A stretch of 41,656 bases of DNA from Bradyrhizobium sp. 138. Lineage in GTDB: Bacteria > Pseudomonadota > Alphaproteobacteria > Rhizobiales > Xanthobacteraceae. Of the stretch, positions 1 to 7,302 are shown in pieces; position 1 is the first letter of the stretch, and every line of letters starts with the position of its first letter. The translations under genes and the position numbers were made by a program. The notes under the pieces are model-generated. The model had not been told where the DNA came from, searched no databases, and saw only the letters and a list, made by a program, of their open reading frames with translations. The stretch lies in NCBI RefSeq assembly GCF_023074075.1, contig NZ_JADPKT010000004.1:1-41656 (forward strand), read 5' to 3'.

Positions 1-97
1 CGTTGTTCGGCTCCTGCTCGAACTTCACCAGCTGATTGTCGACGGTGTCCAGGCTCTCGCTGGTCTCCGTCAAAAACTCCCGCAACAGATCATCCAT
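1..97 (-). CDS. cheA: CheA chemotaxis histidine kinase, N-terminal fragment (runs off the window)
   Basis: Reading leftwards from an ATG at 97, the reverse strand encodes MDDLLREFLTETSESLD followed by VDNQLVKFEQEP, the characteristic opening of alphaproteobacterial CheA (first helix of the Hpt P1 domain). CheA is the cytoplasmic kinase that phosphorylates CheY and CheB in response to chemoreceptors coupled through CheW. Only about 32 residues lie in the window, so the phospho-accepting histidine and the kinase domain are outside. It lies on the same strand as chpT just upstream, an arrangement I recall from Bradyrhizobium chemotaxis clusters. This is core chromosome, not island. Confidence 0.8.
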   Translation of the reverse strand, partial: MDDLLREFLTETSESLDTVDNQLVKFEQEPNN

Positions 98-227
98 GAA
101 AACTGGCCTTCATACAGGAAGGGCGCGCACGAGGTGTGATGCGCCATTTCGGAATGGGGCCAGCTTCACCGCAAAGCGTTTAATATTGGTTGAGTATGTG
201 CAAAAGAACGGAACCAACAAAGAGATA

Positions 228-254
228 AGGCGCTCCGGACAAGCCGAAGCGCCT
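228..254 (-). terminator. Hairpin downstream of chpT, possible intrinsic terminator
   Basis: A 7-bp perfect inverted repeat (AGGCGCT/AGCGCCT) with a 13-nt loop lies between the chpT stop codon and the cheA start, and in the minus direction it is followed by the T-rich run TATCTCTTTGTT. It could end chpT transcription before cheA. The T-tract is interrupted, so termination is plausible rather than certain. Confidence 0.4.
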
Positions 255-293
255 CGTAAAGAATCAATTAAGCTGCCGGGCGCGACGCGCCGT

Positions 294-947
294 TTACGAA
301 GCGGTAACGGTGATGGCTTCGCCTTCCGGCGCCAGCTTCACGGTGAGCCCGCAGGCCTGCGCGAGCAGCCGCGTATAATAAGGCTGGATCGCATGCGCAT
401 CCGCGGCAGGCCCGCGCTCGCCGCTCAACAGCTCGGAGATGTTCTGCGGCAGGCGCGCGTTATGGCCGGTCGCGGTGATGCGAAAGCTCATCGTCTCGCC
501 CTCCCCGATCGGGTCGATCGTCAGCATGCCGCCGCGCGGGATCGTATGCTGGGCGACGACCAGCATGTTGAGCAGCAGCTTGACGCGGTTCTTCGGCATC
601 AGGAGCCGCGGCAGATTCCAGGTGATCGAGCACTTGCCATCCTCGATGTGGCCCTTCGCCATGGTCTGGGCATCGCCGAGATCGATCTGCGCGCCGGAGG
701 AGCCGGCCGCGCCGAAGGCAAGACGGCAGAACTGGAGCCGGGCGGAGGCGGTCTTGGCGCTCTTGCGAATCAGGTCGAGCGCGAACTCGCGGTCTTCGGG
801 CTTGGGATCGTCGTCGAGCACTTCGAGCCCGTTGACGATGGCGCCGACAGGGCTGATGAGATCGTGGCAGACCCGCGAGCACAGGAGCGCAGCGAGTTCG
901 AGCATATCGGGAGCAGTGGCAGTCGAGGGCGACGAGGCGTCAGACAT
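294..947 (-). CDS. chpT: Histidine phosphotransferase ChpT
   Basis: A 217-aa protein of the ChpT family, a dimeric histidine phosphotransferase that in Caulobacter relays phosphate from CckA to CtrA and CpdR. The HxD/E phosphotransfer helix is visible as CHDLISPVGAIVNGLEVL, with His28 as the phospho-acceptor. The C-terminal half (about 110-217) resembles a degenerate histidine-kinase ATPase fold, as is usual for the family. I chose the ATG at 947 (MSDASS) because the longer reading to 1007 adds a Pro/Arg-rich stretch not typical of the family. It sits immediately upstream of cheA. Family recognition is strong; whether it works with CckA-CtrA here is inferred from the family. Confidence 0.85.
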   Translation of the reverse strand: MSDASSPSTATAPDMLELAALLCSRVCHDLISPVGAIVNGLEVLDDDPKPEDREFALDLIRKSAKTASARLQFCRLAFGAAGSSGAQIDLGDAQTMAKGHIEDGKCSITWNLPRLLMPKNRVKLLLNMLVVAQHTIPRGGMLTIDPIGEGETMSFRITATGHNARLPQNISELLSGERGPAADAHAIQPYYTRLLAQACGLTVKLAPEGEAITVTAS

Positions 948-1136
948 ATAAAGGGGTCCTGGAGGGTTCCTGGAATTGCACGGCGCTGGACGCCGCGAAT
1001 CACGCATGCTTGACGGATGCTGCGGGTTCTAACATTCGCCAGCCCGCGGCAGCTAGCTTGCCATCGCCTCAAGGCGGTCATAGCCACGGGCGAATCAGTT
1101 GAGAAGGAGCGAATTGCCGATGATTGAGGCATCCAG

Positions 1137-1958
1137 GTGAAGCGGATCATCGACGCCGCGGCCGCATCCGGCCTGATGGAGGCCTTGACGGCGCTGGTGG
1201 TGAAGGCCGGCGAGGCGATCCTTGCCGTCAACCGCGCGGCGATGCGGGTCGACGGCAAGCAGGACGGCTCGCCGGTGACCGAGGCTGACCTTGCCGCCGA
1301 CCACATCATCGCGGAGGGCCTGGCCCAGCTCGCCGGCGACGTCCCGTCGCTCTCGGAAGAACGGACCCAGCTCGCCTCCCCGCCATTCGAGGGCAGCTTC
1401 TTCCTGATCGATCCGCTCGACGGCACCAAGGAGTTCGTCGCCGGCCGCGACGAATTCACCGTCAACCTCGCCCTCGTGACGTCAGGCGTGCCGCTGCTGG
1501 GCATCGTCAGCGCACCCGCGCTCGGCCTGCTGTGGCGCGGCATCGTCGGCCGCGGCGCTGAGCGCGTGCGGTTTGACGGCGCGACCATCGGCGCGGCCGA
1601 GCCGATCCACACCCGCAAGCTGCCGGCGCGGGGAGAACCCTGGATCGCGGCGGTGAGCCGCTCGCATGGTGATCCCCAGAGCGAGGCGTTCATCGACAGC
1701 AGGCCCAACGCCGTGAGAAAGACCTGCGGCTCGGCCGTGAAATTCGGCCGCATCGCGGAAGGCAGCGCCGACATCTATCCCCGCTTCGGGCCCACCTGTG
1801 AATGGGACGTCGGGGCAGGCGCTGCGGTGGTGACCGCCGCCGGCGGCAGGGTGACCGACGGCAAAGGCGGCGAGCTCCGCTTCGGCCAGCGCGGCGACAC
1901 CGGCTTCATCATCCCGGAGTTCATCGCCTGGGGCGACCCACAGGCGGCAAAACCCTAA
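1137..1958 (+). CDS. cysQ: 3'(2'),5'-bisphosphate nucleotidase / inositol monophosphatase family protein (CysQ-like)
   Basis: A 273-aa enzyme of the Mg2+-dependent inositol-monophosphatase superfamily. The metal-binding motifs are present: LSEER (first Glu), LIDPLDGTKEF (the DPxDGT motif) and CEWDVGAGAAVV (distal WD motif). The KEF after DPLDGT is typical of CysQ/3'(2'),5'-bisphosphate nucleotidases, which remove PAP during sulfate assimilation, rather than of true inositol monophosphatases. The start is uncertain: GTG at 1137 gives the longest reading but has no clear ribosome site, and a downstream Met at about 1173 is an alternative. It is divergent from chpT with about 190 bp between them. 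Confidence 0.85.
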   Translation: MKRIIDAAAASGLMEALTALVVKAGEAILAVNRAAMRVDGKQDGSPVTEADLAADHIIAEGLAQLAGDVPSLSEERTQLASPPFEGSFFLIDPLDGTKEFVAGRDEFTVNLALVTSGVPLLGIVSAPALGLLWRGIVGRGAERVRFDGATIGAAEPIHTRKLPARGEPWIAAVSRSHGDPQSEAFIDSRPNAVRKTCGSAVKFGRIAEGSADIYPRFGPTCEWDVGAGAAVVTAAGGRVTDGKGGELRFGQRGDTGFIIPEFIAWGDPQAAKP

Positions 1959-1970
1959 GGCGGTAGGCTG

Positions 1971-2504
1971 CTACTGGCTGAGCTGTTCCCAAAGCGCCGG
2001 CCAGCGCTTGCCCACCTCATAGAGGAACCGCTCGGGGTTGGCGGCAAAGGCATCGCGATTGGCTTCCCGGCTGAACAGGTACAGCCGCTGCGCCACGATC
2101 GCGAAGAAGCGGGGATTGCCGGCGATGGTAACGCCGCGGGCGATATCTGCGGGATCGTAGCCGCCGAATTGCGGCCCATAGATTTCGGGATGGGCCAGGA
2201 AGGAAGCGCGGTTGCCCTCGTTGCGGAAGCGCCAGACCGCGCCCCAGAGGCTGGCCTCGAATTCTGCCGTCCCTCGCATCGCCCGGCCAGCGACGAAATA
2301 AGCGACGGGGTCGAAGCCCTCGATGGCAACGCCGCTGAAGCGGTTGACGACGATCCGCTCGGTGGTGGCGGCCCCGGCCGGCAACCCCGCGCCGATGATC
2401 CATATGCCCGACAACAGGCAGACGACGAGGCGGATCAAGGCAATTCCGGGGCGCAAAGGGCTATCTTCCTGCCGTTGTGCCGTCATAGTTGCTGCGGATA
2501 ACAT
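1971..2504 (-). CDS. Exported YHS-domain protein
   Basis: A protein of up to 177 aa with a YHS-type domain. The fold signature is EGFDPVAYF near residue 62, followed by an aromatic-rich WRFRNEGNRASFLAHPE and a second small repeat. YHS domains are small, often metal-associated modules; no precise role is known. An N-terminal hydrophobic stretch (IRLVVCLLSGIWIIGAG) ending near AGAA indicates a signal peptide, so the protein is probably periplasmic. The start is ambiguous between ATG 2504 and ATG 2486 because neither has a good ribosome site. It is convergent with the cysQ-like gene. Confidence 0.75.
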   Translation of the reverse strand: MLSAATMTAQRQEDSPLRPGIALIRLVVCLLSGIWIIGAGLPAGAATTERIVVNRFSGVAIEGFDPVAYFVAGRAMRGTAEFEASLWGAVWRFRNEGNRASFLAHPEIYGPQFGGYDPADIARGVTIAGNPRFFAIVAQRLYLFSREANRDAFAANPERFLYEVGKRWPALWEQLSQ

Positions 2505-2596
2505 CCGAGTCGAGGGGACATCCGGCGCAAACCTAGAGCCGCGCCTGTTGGCGCCAGGTTAAGGAAGCGACCGGATTCGGTACCAGGGGTTCTTTC

Positions 2597-3202
2597 ATGA
2601 CTTTCGCATCACGCCTTGCTGCGCTCGCGCTCGTCGCGATGGTGGGCTGGATCGTGCCGGCCTCGGCCCAGCAGGCCCCGCCGCCCAATCTGCCGCCGCC
2701 GCAGCGGACCCCGACGCCCAACACCTACGGGCCCGATGAGCTCGTCGGCGCCGGGCACCGTTTCTTCGGCAACGTCTCGCGCGGCCTCGCCTCGATCATC
2801 GAGAAGGCGGTCAGCCAATGGGGCCTGCCGAACGGCTATATCCTGGGTGAGGAAGGTTCCGGCGCCTTCGTCGCCGGCCTGCGCTACGGCGAAGGCACGC
2901 TGTACACCAAGAACGCCGGAGACTTGCGCGTCTACTGGCAGGGCCCCTCGCTCGGCTTCGACTGGGGCGGCGATGGCGCGCGCACCATGACGCTGGTCTA
3001 TAATCTGCCCGCCACCAACGCGATCTACCAGCGCTTCGCCGGCCTCGACGGCTCGGCCTACATCATCGGCGGCTTCGGCATGACGGCGCTCACCGCCAAC
3101 AACATCGTGCTGGTGCCGATCCGCTCCGGACTCGGCCTGCGGCTGGGCGCCAATATCGGCTATCTCAAATACACGCCGCGAGCGACCTGGAACCCATTCT
3201 AG
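2597..3202 (+). CDS. eipA: EipA / DUF1134 envelope protein
   Basis: A 201-aa protein with a cleavable signal peptide (about residues 1-24, ending in PASAQQA), a proline-rich linker and a C-terminal DUF1134 domain, recognised by YGPDELVGAGHRFFG and the glycine-rich strands YIIGGFGMTAL and LRLGANIGYLKYT. In Brucella the family member EipA is a periplasmic protein needed for envelope integrity. The small beta-barrel-like fold lacks obvious catalytic residues. Length is close to the usual size. ATG at 2597 is used. Confidence 0.85.
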   Translation: MTFASRLAALALVAMVGWIVPASAQQAPPPNLPPPQRTPTPNTYGPDELVGAGHRFFGNVSRGLASIIEKAVSQWGLPNGYILGEEGSGAFVAGLRYGEGTLYTKNAGDLRVYWQGPSLGFDWGGDGARTMTLVYNLPATNAIYQRFAGLDGSAYIIGGFGMTALTANNIVLVPIRSGLGLRLGANIGYLKYTPRATWNPF

Positions 3203-3323
3203 CGCTTTCCTTCTCCCGCCTGCTTACGGATCAAGGTTAACGACAGGCCGGGGCTGGCTTTTTGCCGGCCCGCCATGGCATGGTCGTTGGTGAATTTTTC
3301 CTTAAGCTTGGGAGTTCTGGCCC

Positions 3324-4619
3324 ATGGTCGAACCGATCATGTACCTGGCGATCGGTTTCCTGCTCTCGATGCTGTGCGGGCTTGCGATCGTGCCGCTGGT
3401 GCACAACCGCGCCGTGCGCCTGACCACGCGCCGGCTGGAGGCCGCAACGCCGCTGTCGATGGCGGAGATCCAGGCCGACAAGGACCAGCTCCGCGCCGAA
3501 TTCGCGATGTCGGCGCGGCGGCTCGAGATGAGCGTCGAGCAGCTCAAGAACAAGACCACGAGCCAGCTCGCCGAGCTCGGCAAGAAGAGCGACGCCATCA
3601 ACCGCATGAAGATTGAGCTCGGCGAGAAGAACGCCACGATCTTCGCGCTCGAGGCGCGCGAGAAGGCGGTGAAGGAGCAGCTCCGCGCCACCGAGGAAGA
3701 ATTCAACACCAAGACCGAAGCCCTGCGCGCCGCCGAGAATGCGCTGACCGACAAGCAGAACGAGCTGGCAAAAATCAATTCCGAACTGTCCGACCGCTCG
3801 ATGATGGCGGAGAGCCGCCAGGTCGAGCTGGTCGCCGTGCGTGCGCAGATCGAGGAGTTGAAGAACCGCGTCGGCGATGCCGAGAAGGAGTTCGCGGCGA
3901 CGCAGGCGCGGCTCGCGCAGGAGCGTCTGGAATCGGAGACCGCCTCGCGCGAGCTCGGCGATGCCCGCGGCCGGGTCGAGAATCTGAGCCAGCGCGTCAC
4001 CGAGCTCGATCGCCAGCTGATCGGACAGGTCAAGGAAGCCGAGATGCTGTCGGGCCGCGTCGCCGACCTCGAGGGACGGCTCGCCACGCAGGGCAAGCTG
4101 CTCGCCGAGCGCGAGTACGAGAACAACCAGCTGCGCCAAGCCAATGAGGCCAACGAGCGCACCGTCAAGGAGCTGCGCGTCGAGATCGCGGGCCTCAGCG
4201 GCGGCAAATCGTCGGCCGCCATGGAGGCGCTGCGCGCCGAAAAGACCGCGCTCGAGGAACAGCTCCGCACCGCCCGCGACGAGCGCGCCAAGCTCCAGCG
4301 CGACATCAACGCGATCCAGCAACAGGCCGAGAGCTCCTGGGCGACCGAGCGGATGGAGAACGCGCTGCTGCGCGAGCGCATCAACGACATCGCCGCCGAG
4401 GTGGCAAAGCTCGCGATGCAGCTCGAAGGCCCGAACTCGCCGATCGAGGCGCTGCTGGCGGCCGAGGCCGGCCAGCCGCCGAAGCCGGCGCCGCGCCCGG
4501 CCAACGACGCCGCAACCAATGGCGCGGCTGCCAGCCTGCCCGAAGGCGGCGGAACGCTGGCCGAGCGCATCCGGGCGCTGCAGGCCCACGCCTCCCGCGC
4601 CCGCCAGCAGGGCGCGTAA
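3324..4619 (+). CDS. Membrane-anchored long coiled-coil protein, function unknown
   Basis: A 431-aa protein with one N-terminal membrane segment (about residues 5-26, IMYLAIGFLLSMLCGLAIV), then roughly 330 residues of highly charged heptad-rich coiled coil (repeated EEL, KNK and ARL blocks), and a Pro/Ala-rich tail. This architecture suggests a membrane-tethered rod or scaffold; the family is conserved in Bradyrhizobium to my knowledge but has no assigned function. The start at 3324 (MVEPIMYLAI) places the membrane helix at the very N terminus. It is the last protein-coding core gene before tRNA-Val. A 510-codon antisense reading across it is an artefact of its GC-rich codon pattern. Confidence 0.75.
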   Translation: MVEPIMYLAIGFLLSMLCGLAIVPLVHNRAVRLTTRRLEAATPLSMAEIQADKDQLRAEFAMSARRLEMSVEQLKNKTTSQLAELGKKSDAINRMKIELGEKNATIFALEAREKAVKEQLRATEEEFNTKTEALRAAENALTDKQNELAKINSELSDRSMMAESRQVELVAVRAQIEELKNRVGDAEKEFAATQARLAQERLESETASRELGDARGRVENLSQRVTELDRQLIGQVKEAEMLSGRVADLEGRLATQGKLLAEREYENNQLRQANEANERTVKELRVEIAGLSGGKSSAAMEALRAEKTALEEQLRTARDERAKLQRDINAIQQQAESSWATERMENALLRERINDIAAEVAKLAMQLEGPNSPIEALLAAEAGQPPKPAPRPANDAATNGAAASLPEGGGTLAERIRALQAHASRARQQGA

Positions 4620-4654
4620 GCGGCCAAGAATCCGGTTTCCTTCGCCAATTGCGT

Positions 4655-4681
4655 GCGGGGGCCAAGGTTTTCCGCCCCCGC
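4655..4681. other. GC-rich hairpin after the coiled-coil gene
   Basis: A perfect 7-bp inverted repeat, GCGGGGG/CCCCCGC, with a 13-nt loop begins about 35 bp after the coiled-coil gene stop. It lacks a following T-tract on the plus strand, so it may be a weak terminator or only a structured 3' end. Confidence 0.35.
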
Positions 4682-4694
4682 GGCGCCTGGAAAC

Positions 4695-4723
4695 TTGACA
4701 CCTCAAGCCCGCACTTCTAAATC
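4695..4723 (+). promoter_or_regulatory. Sigma-70 type promoter for tRNA-Val
   Basis: TTGACA at 4695-4700 is followed after exactly 17 nt by TAAATC at 4718-4723, a good housekeeping-type -35/-10 pair. The predicted start near 4730 lies about 50 nt before the mature tRNA 5' end. A 7-bp inverted repeat (AGCCCGC/GCGGGCT) overlaps the -10 region. Confidence 0.5.
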
Positions 4724-4778
4724 GCGGGCTCCGATGCGCCGGCCGGCCGAAAGGTCCGGCCGTCTGCATGATGGTCCC

Positions 4779-4853
4779 GGGCGCATAGCTCAGCGGGAGA
4801 GCGTTCCCTTCACACGGGAGAGGTCCAAGGTTCGATCCCTTGTGCGCCCACCA
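4779..4853 (+). tRNA. trnV: tRNA-Val (anticodon CAC)
   Basis: A 75-nt cloverleaf with the CCA encoded. The acceptor stem is GGGCGCA/TGCGCCC, the D arm GCTC/GAGC, the anticodon stem TTCCC/GGGAG with loop TTCACAC (anticodon CAC, reads GTG Val), and the T arm CAAGG-TTCGATC-CCTTG. It separates the core genes from the IS-rich, T3SS-bearing segment. In Bradyrhizobium a symbiosis island is known to be inserted at a tRNA-Val gene, so the 3' half is the likely attachment core. The gene itself is intact. I saw no second copy of its 3' end in the window, as expected if the other att site is at the far island end. Confidence 0.95.
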
Positions 4854-4860
4854 TTTACCC

Positions 4861-5424
4861 CGTGAAATCAGCTACTTATCGACGCGGTTCTCCAAGTATG
4901 TGCCCCAAAAAAGCTGGGGCACAACAGGGGCACGGAGCAATAGGGGTCGGCTGCTCATCGTGCGACCGTCCGATTTTCTCGCCACCAATCGGTGTAGGCG
5001 GCCTCGTTTGTCTCGATGCGCTCTTGTCTGCGACGTTCCTGCACTGTTTCTCTCTGCCTTTAGTCCTTCTCAGGCGGTGAGCGATCATTCTGCCGAGCAG
5101 CAGGACTTCGGCTGCGCGCCTAAAGAAAATCCTGCCAGCCACATAGGGCTGACGGGTTCTCGTTTATCAGGGCATATCCACGGTACTCGTCACCCATCCG
5201 CGATGGCACATCTTCAGCCATAACGGTTGACGTAGCCCCCGATGTGCACGCCACCGGGATTTTCGTTACGCAATTATCTAATAACTATGAAGAATTTCGC
5301 TCGTCTTTGACCGCGAGTGTTGCAAGCCGGCTTCAGCAACGTAGAGGCGAACGACGTACTCTTAATCGGGCACGGAGCCAAACGCTTCCGTTTCATTGAA
5401 CCGTATTTCTGGGGAGACACACGC
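4861..5424. other. Island edge with no recognisable gene; short hairpin and repeat
   Basis: I find no supported gene here. A perfect 7-bp stem GTGCCCC (4900-4906)/GGGGCAC (4916-4922) with an A-rich 9-nt loop is followed by another direct copy of GGGGCAC at 4927-4933. Its position 50-80 bp beyond the tRNA 3' end fits an integrase arm-site or excision-related region, but this is inference only. No integrase reading frame follows. Confidence 0.35.
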
Positions 5425-5851
5425 ATGAAAAGGCTTTTAGCGGCTGTGGCCGGAACACTAACTCTGGGACTGGTCGCTCCCGCCAGTGCGGCGGATCTGG
5501 CCGCGCGGCCATATACGAAGGCGCCTCCGATGGTTGCTTCTGTTTACGACTGGAGCGGCTTTTACATCGGCATCAACGGCGGCGGCGGTTCAAGCCACAA
5601 GTGCTGGGATTTTGTGGATGCAGCCGGCATTTTCGGTGTCCCAGGCGCTCTGGTGGGCGAGGGTTGCCATAATGCTGTCGGGGGCAGGATCCGTCGTCAG
5701 ATTGGCTATCGCTGGCAGACGGCAAATTGGGTGTTCGGTTTCGAAGGCCAAGGCAACTGGGCTGACTTCAGAGGTGACAACACGAGCTTGGCGTTTGGCA
5801 CTGATCGCAATCGCTCTCGCATCGACTCTTTTGGTCTGATTACGAACTTGT
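5425..5851 (+). pseudogene. Truncated outer-membrane beta-barrel protein (Omp25/RopB-like)
   Basis: ATG 5425, preceded by GGGGAGA, starts MKRLLAAVAGTLTLGL, a signal peptide ending in ASAADL, then YDWSGFYIGINGGGG, the hallmark first strand of Bradyrhizobium/Rhizobium outer-membrane beta-barrel proteins. Further family strands IGYRWQTANWVFGFEGQGNWADF follow. The protein stops after about 142 residues just after DSFGLIT, where the sequence passes into an inverted IS21 fragment. Family members are usually 220-280 aa, so the last barrel strands are missing. Spacing between CHNAVGGRI and the next strand also looks rearranged. Without the closing strands it is unlikely to form a barrel. Confidence 0.75.
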
Positions 5852-6330
5852 AGTTCAGGCGGACGACGCGCTTGCCGCGCAGGAAAATCTCAACGGTCTT
5901 TAGGGTGATGCGAGCCTCGACCTCCTGATGCACGAGGTTGTGAGGGACGCTTTAGGAATGCTTGGCGATCTCGACGTGATAATCGAGATTGACCCGGCAG
6001 CGCTTCCACTCGGCATACTCGTACGGCTGATCTGGCAATGGGGTCAGCGCCGGGCAATCGAGCACTTCGAACAGGTCGCGCCGGCTTCGCCCCCAGCTCC
6101 GGAGCGGTCGAGCGTTCAGCTCGACAAGGAGCGCGTAAATTGCTTCGTTAAGGGCGGCGAGCGAGAAGAAGCGGCGGGCGCGCAGGCGCGCCAGAATCCA
6201 TCGCCCGACACAATTTGGACCCCTACTTCGACCTTGGCTTTGTCGCGCGGCCGAATCACCGCAAGCCGCTCGCTCGCCACGGCGCTCTGGAGGGCGCGCT
6301 TCGCGAGCGGCTTGCTCGGACTCGCGGCAG
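5840..6330 (-). mobile_element. IS21-family istA C-terminal remnant with internal stop and frameshift
   Basis: On the minus strand the frame encodes [47 protein letters not shown] and [23 protein letters not shown], the typical C-terminal region of IS21 transposase IstA. An in-frame TAA (about 5950) replaces the expected Tyr of the HYYSVPH motif; reading through gives SVPHNLVHQEVEARIT and VEIFLRGKRV in the same frame. Upstream, [13 protein letters not shown] lies in a different frame, so there is an indel near 6210. It is broken, and its end truncates the outer-membrane gene. Confidence 0.8.
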
Positions 6331-6379
6331 CTGATTCGGGAGACAGGTAGGGTGCGTTTCGGTAACATTGTCATCTGAG

Positions 6380-6680
6380 GCAATATGAGGGGGCAGTTTT
6401 CCATGGCGCGCGACAACTGACAGAAACCGCTGAGTCTGACGGGACGATTTAAGCCGCTTTATGATCCGCTCGCGTCGGCGGGTGAGAATTCTCAGCGCGG
6501 TGGTTGAGAGCTTTGTGGTGGCGATGGTCCGTCGGTGTGAAAGCCCATCTTCGCCCTTGCAGCGCCGTACGAAGGCGCGTCCCAAGCCGGCATAGCAGAG
6601 TTCCGGTGGGAAACCATGACGGCGAGAAAGAACACCGGGCGGTTGGCATGCCGCTCGTCTGCCCGCTCGGCCGCTCCAAT
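6380..6680 (-). mobile_element. IS6-type DDE transposase remnant
   Basis: Minus-strand fragments HRHHKALNHRAENSH and, after a frameshift, [22 protein letters not shown] match the highly conserved end of the catalytic domain of IS6-family transposases (the NNRAENSH and QRFLS motifs). The catalytic Glu of NRAENSH is present, but the N-terminal half is absent and the fragment switches frame. Inactive relic. Confidence 0.65.
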
Positions 6681-6699
6681 TCGTTAACTTGACCGTGGC

Positions 6700-7300
6700 T
6701 TCCGCACCCTCAACCCTCGGCTGCTCCGTCCTGTCAACGCCATGCAGCTGAAACACTACCCTCTTCACGTATCCGAACCGATGCGAACAATTGTTCTCAC
6801 GGGCGTCTCCTTGCTTTGAGGTCAGCAACGCCCCCTCATCGTGCCCCCAGAGTAGCGGAAAGGGCCAATCCCCCCAGCACGAGAGCCCGGTGCGGCTGGC
6901 CCGGACGCGTTTGGCCCTTTAAACCGGATTCTGGCGCTCCAGGCCGGAAGCCCTATCTTTTTGGGGCGCTACGCACGGCGCCACCGACACTTAACGAAGC
7001 GGTCGGCGACGGGGTCTCAAACACAAACGCGCAAAACTGCTTCATTCACGTCTGAAGCATAGCTGGTCCTAGGCTAATCGGACCCGGCCATCGCAAGCGC
7101 GGCGACAAGCGCCGCGATGCTGTTTTTCAAGCCAAAGGAAGTTGTGGTCTCGACGCTCCCGATCGAATTTCACTCGGACCCGTTGTCGATCTGTTCGAGG
7201 AGCCCGCGCCGGCTTCGAGTTCATCGAGGATTTCCTCTCGGTGATAACGGTCTGCTTGATGGTGTCACCACAGCGACGCTCTGGCGTGAGACACTCAGGT
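6700..7300. other. Gene-free stretch of mixed remnants
   Basis: Short open frames occur on both strands, but none shows family motifs, a ribosome site or coherent coding character. I see nothing assignable here; composition is heterogeneous as in neighbouring IS debris. Confidence 0.4.
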
Positions 7301-7302
7301 AA

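Noticed and set aside
36..1774. Long frames opposite chpT and the CysQ-like gene (325 and 334 codons)
   Set aside because: They are shadows of two recognised genes with clear family motifs; no independent coding evidence exists.
3260..3290. GC-rich inverted repeat GGCCGG/CCGGCC after eipA considered as terminator
   Set aside because: No T-tract follows on either strand, and it lies in the likely promoter region of the next gene.
3237..4769. A 510-codon open frame antisense to the coiled-coil gene, and a further 448-codon antisense frame
   Set aside because: They mirror the GC-rich, low-stop codon pattern of the real plus-strand gene, have Leu/Arg/Ser-biased composition and no family motifs or ribosome site.
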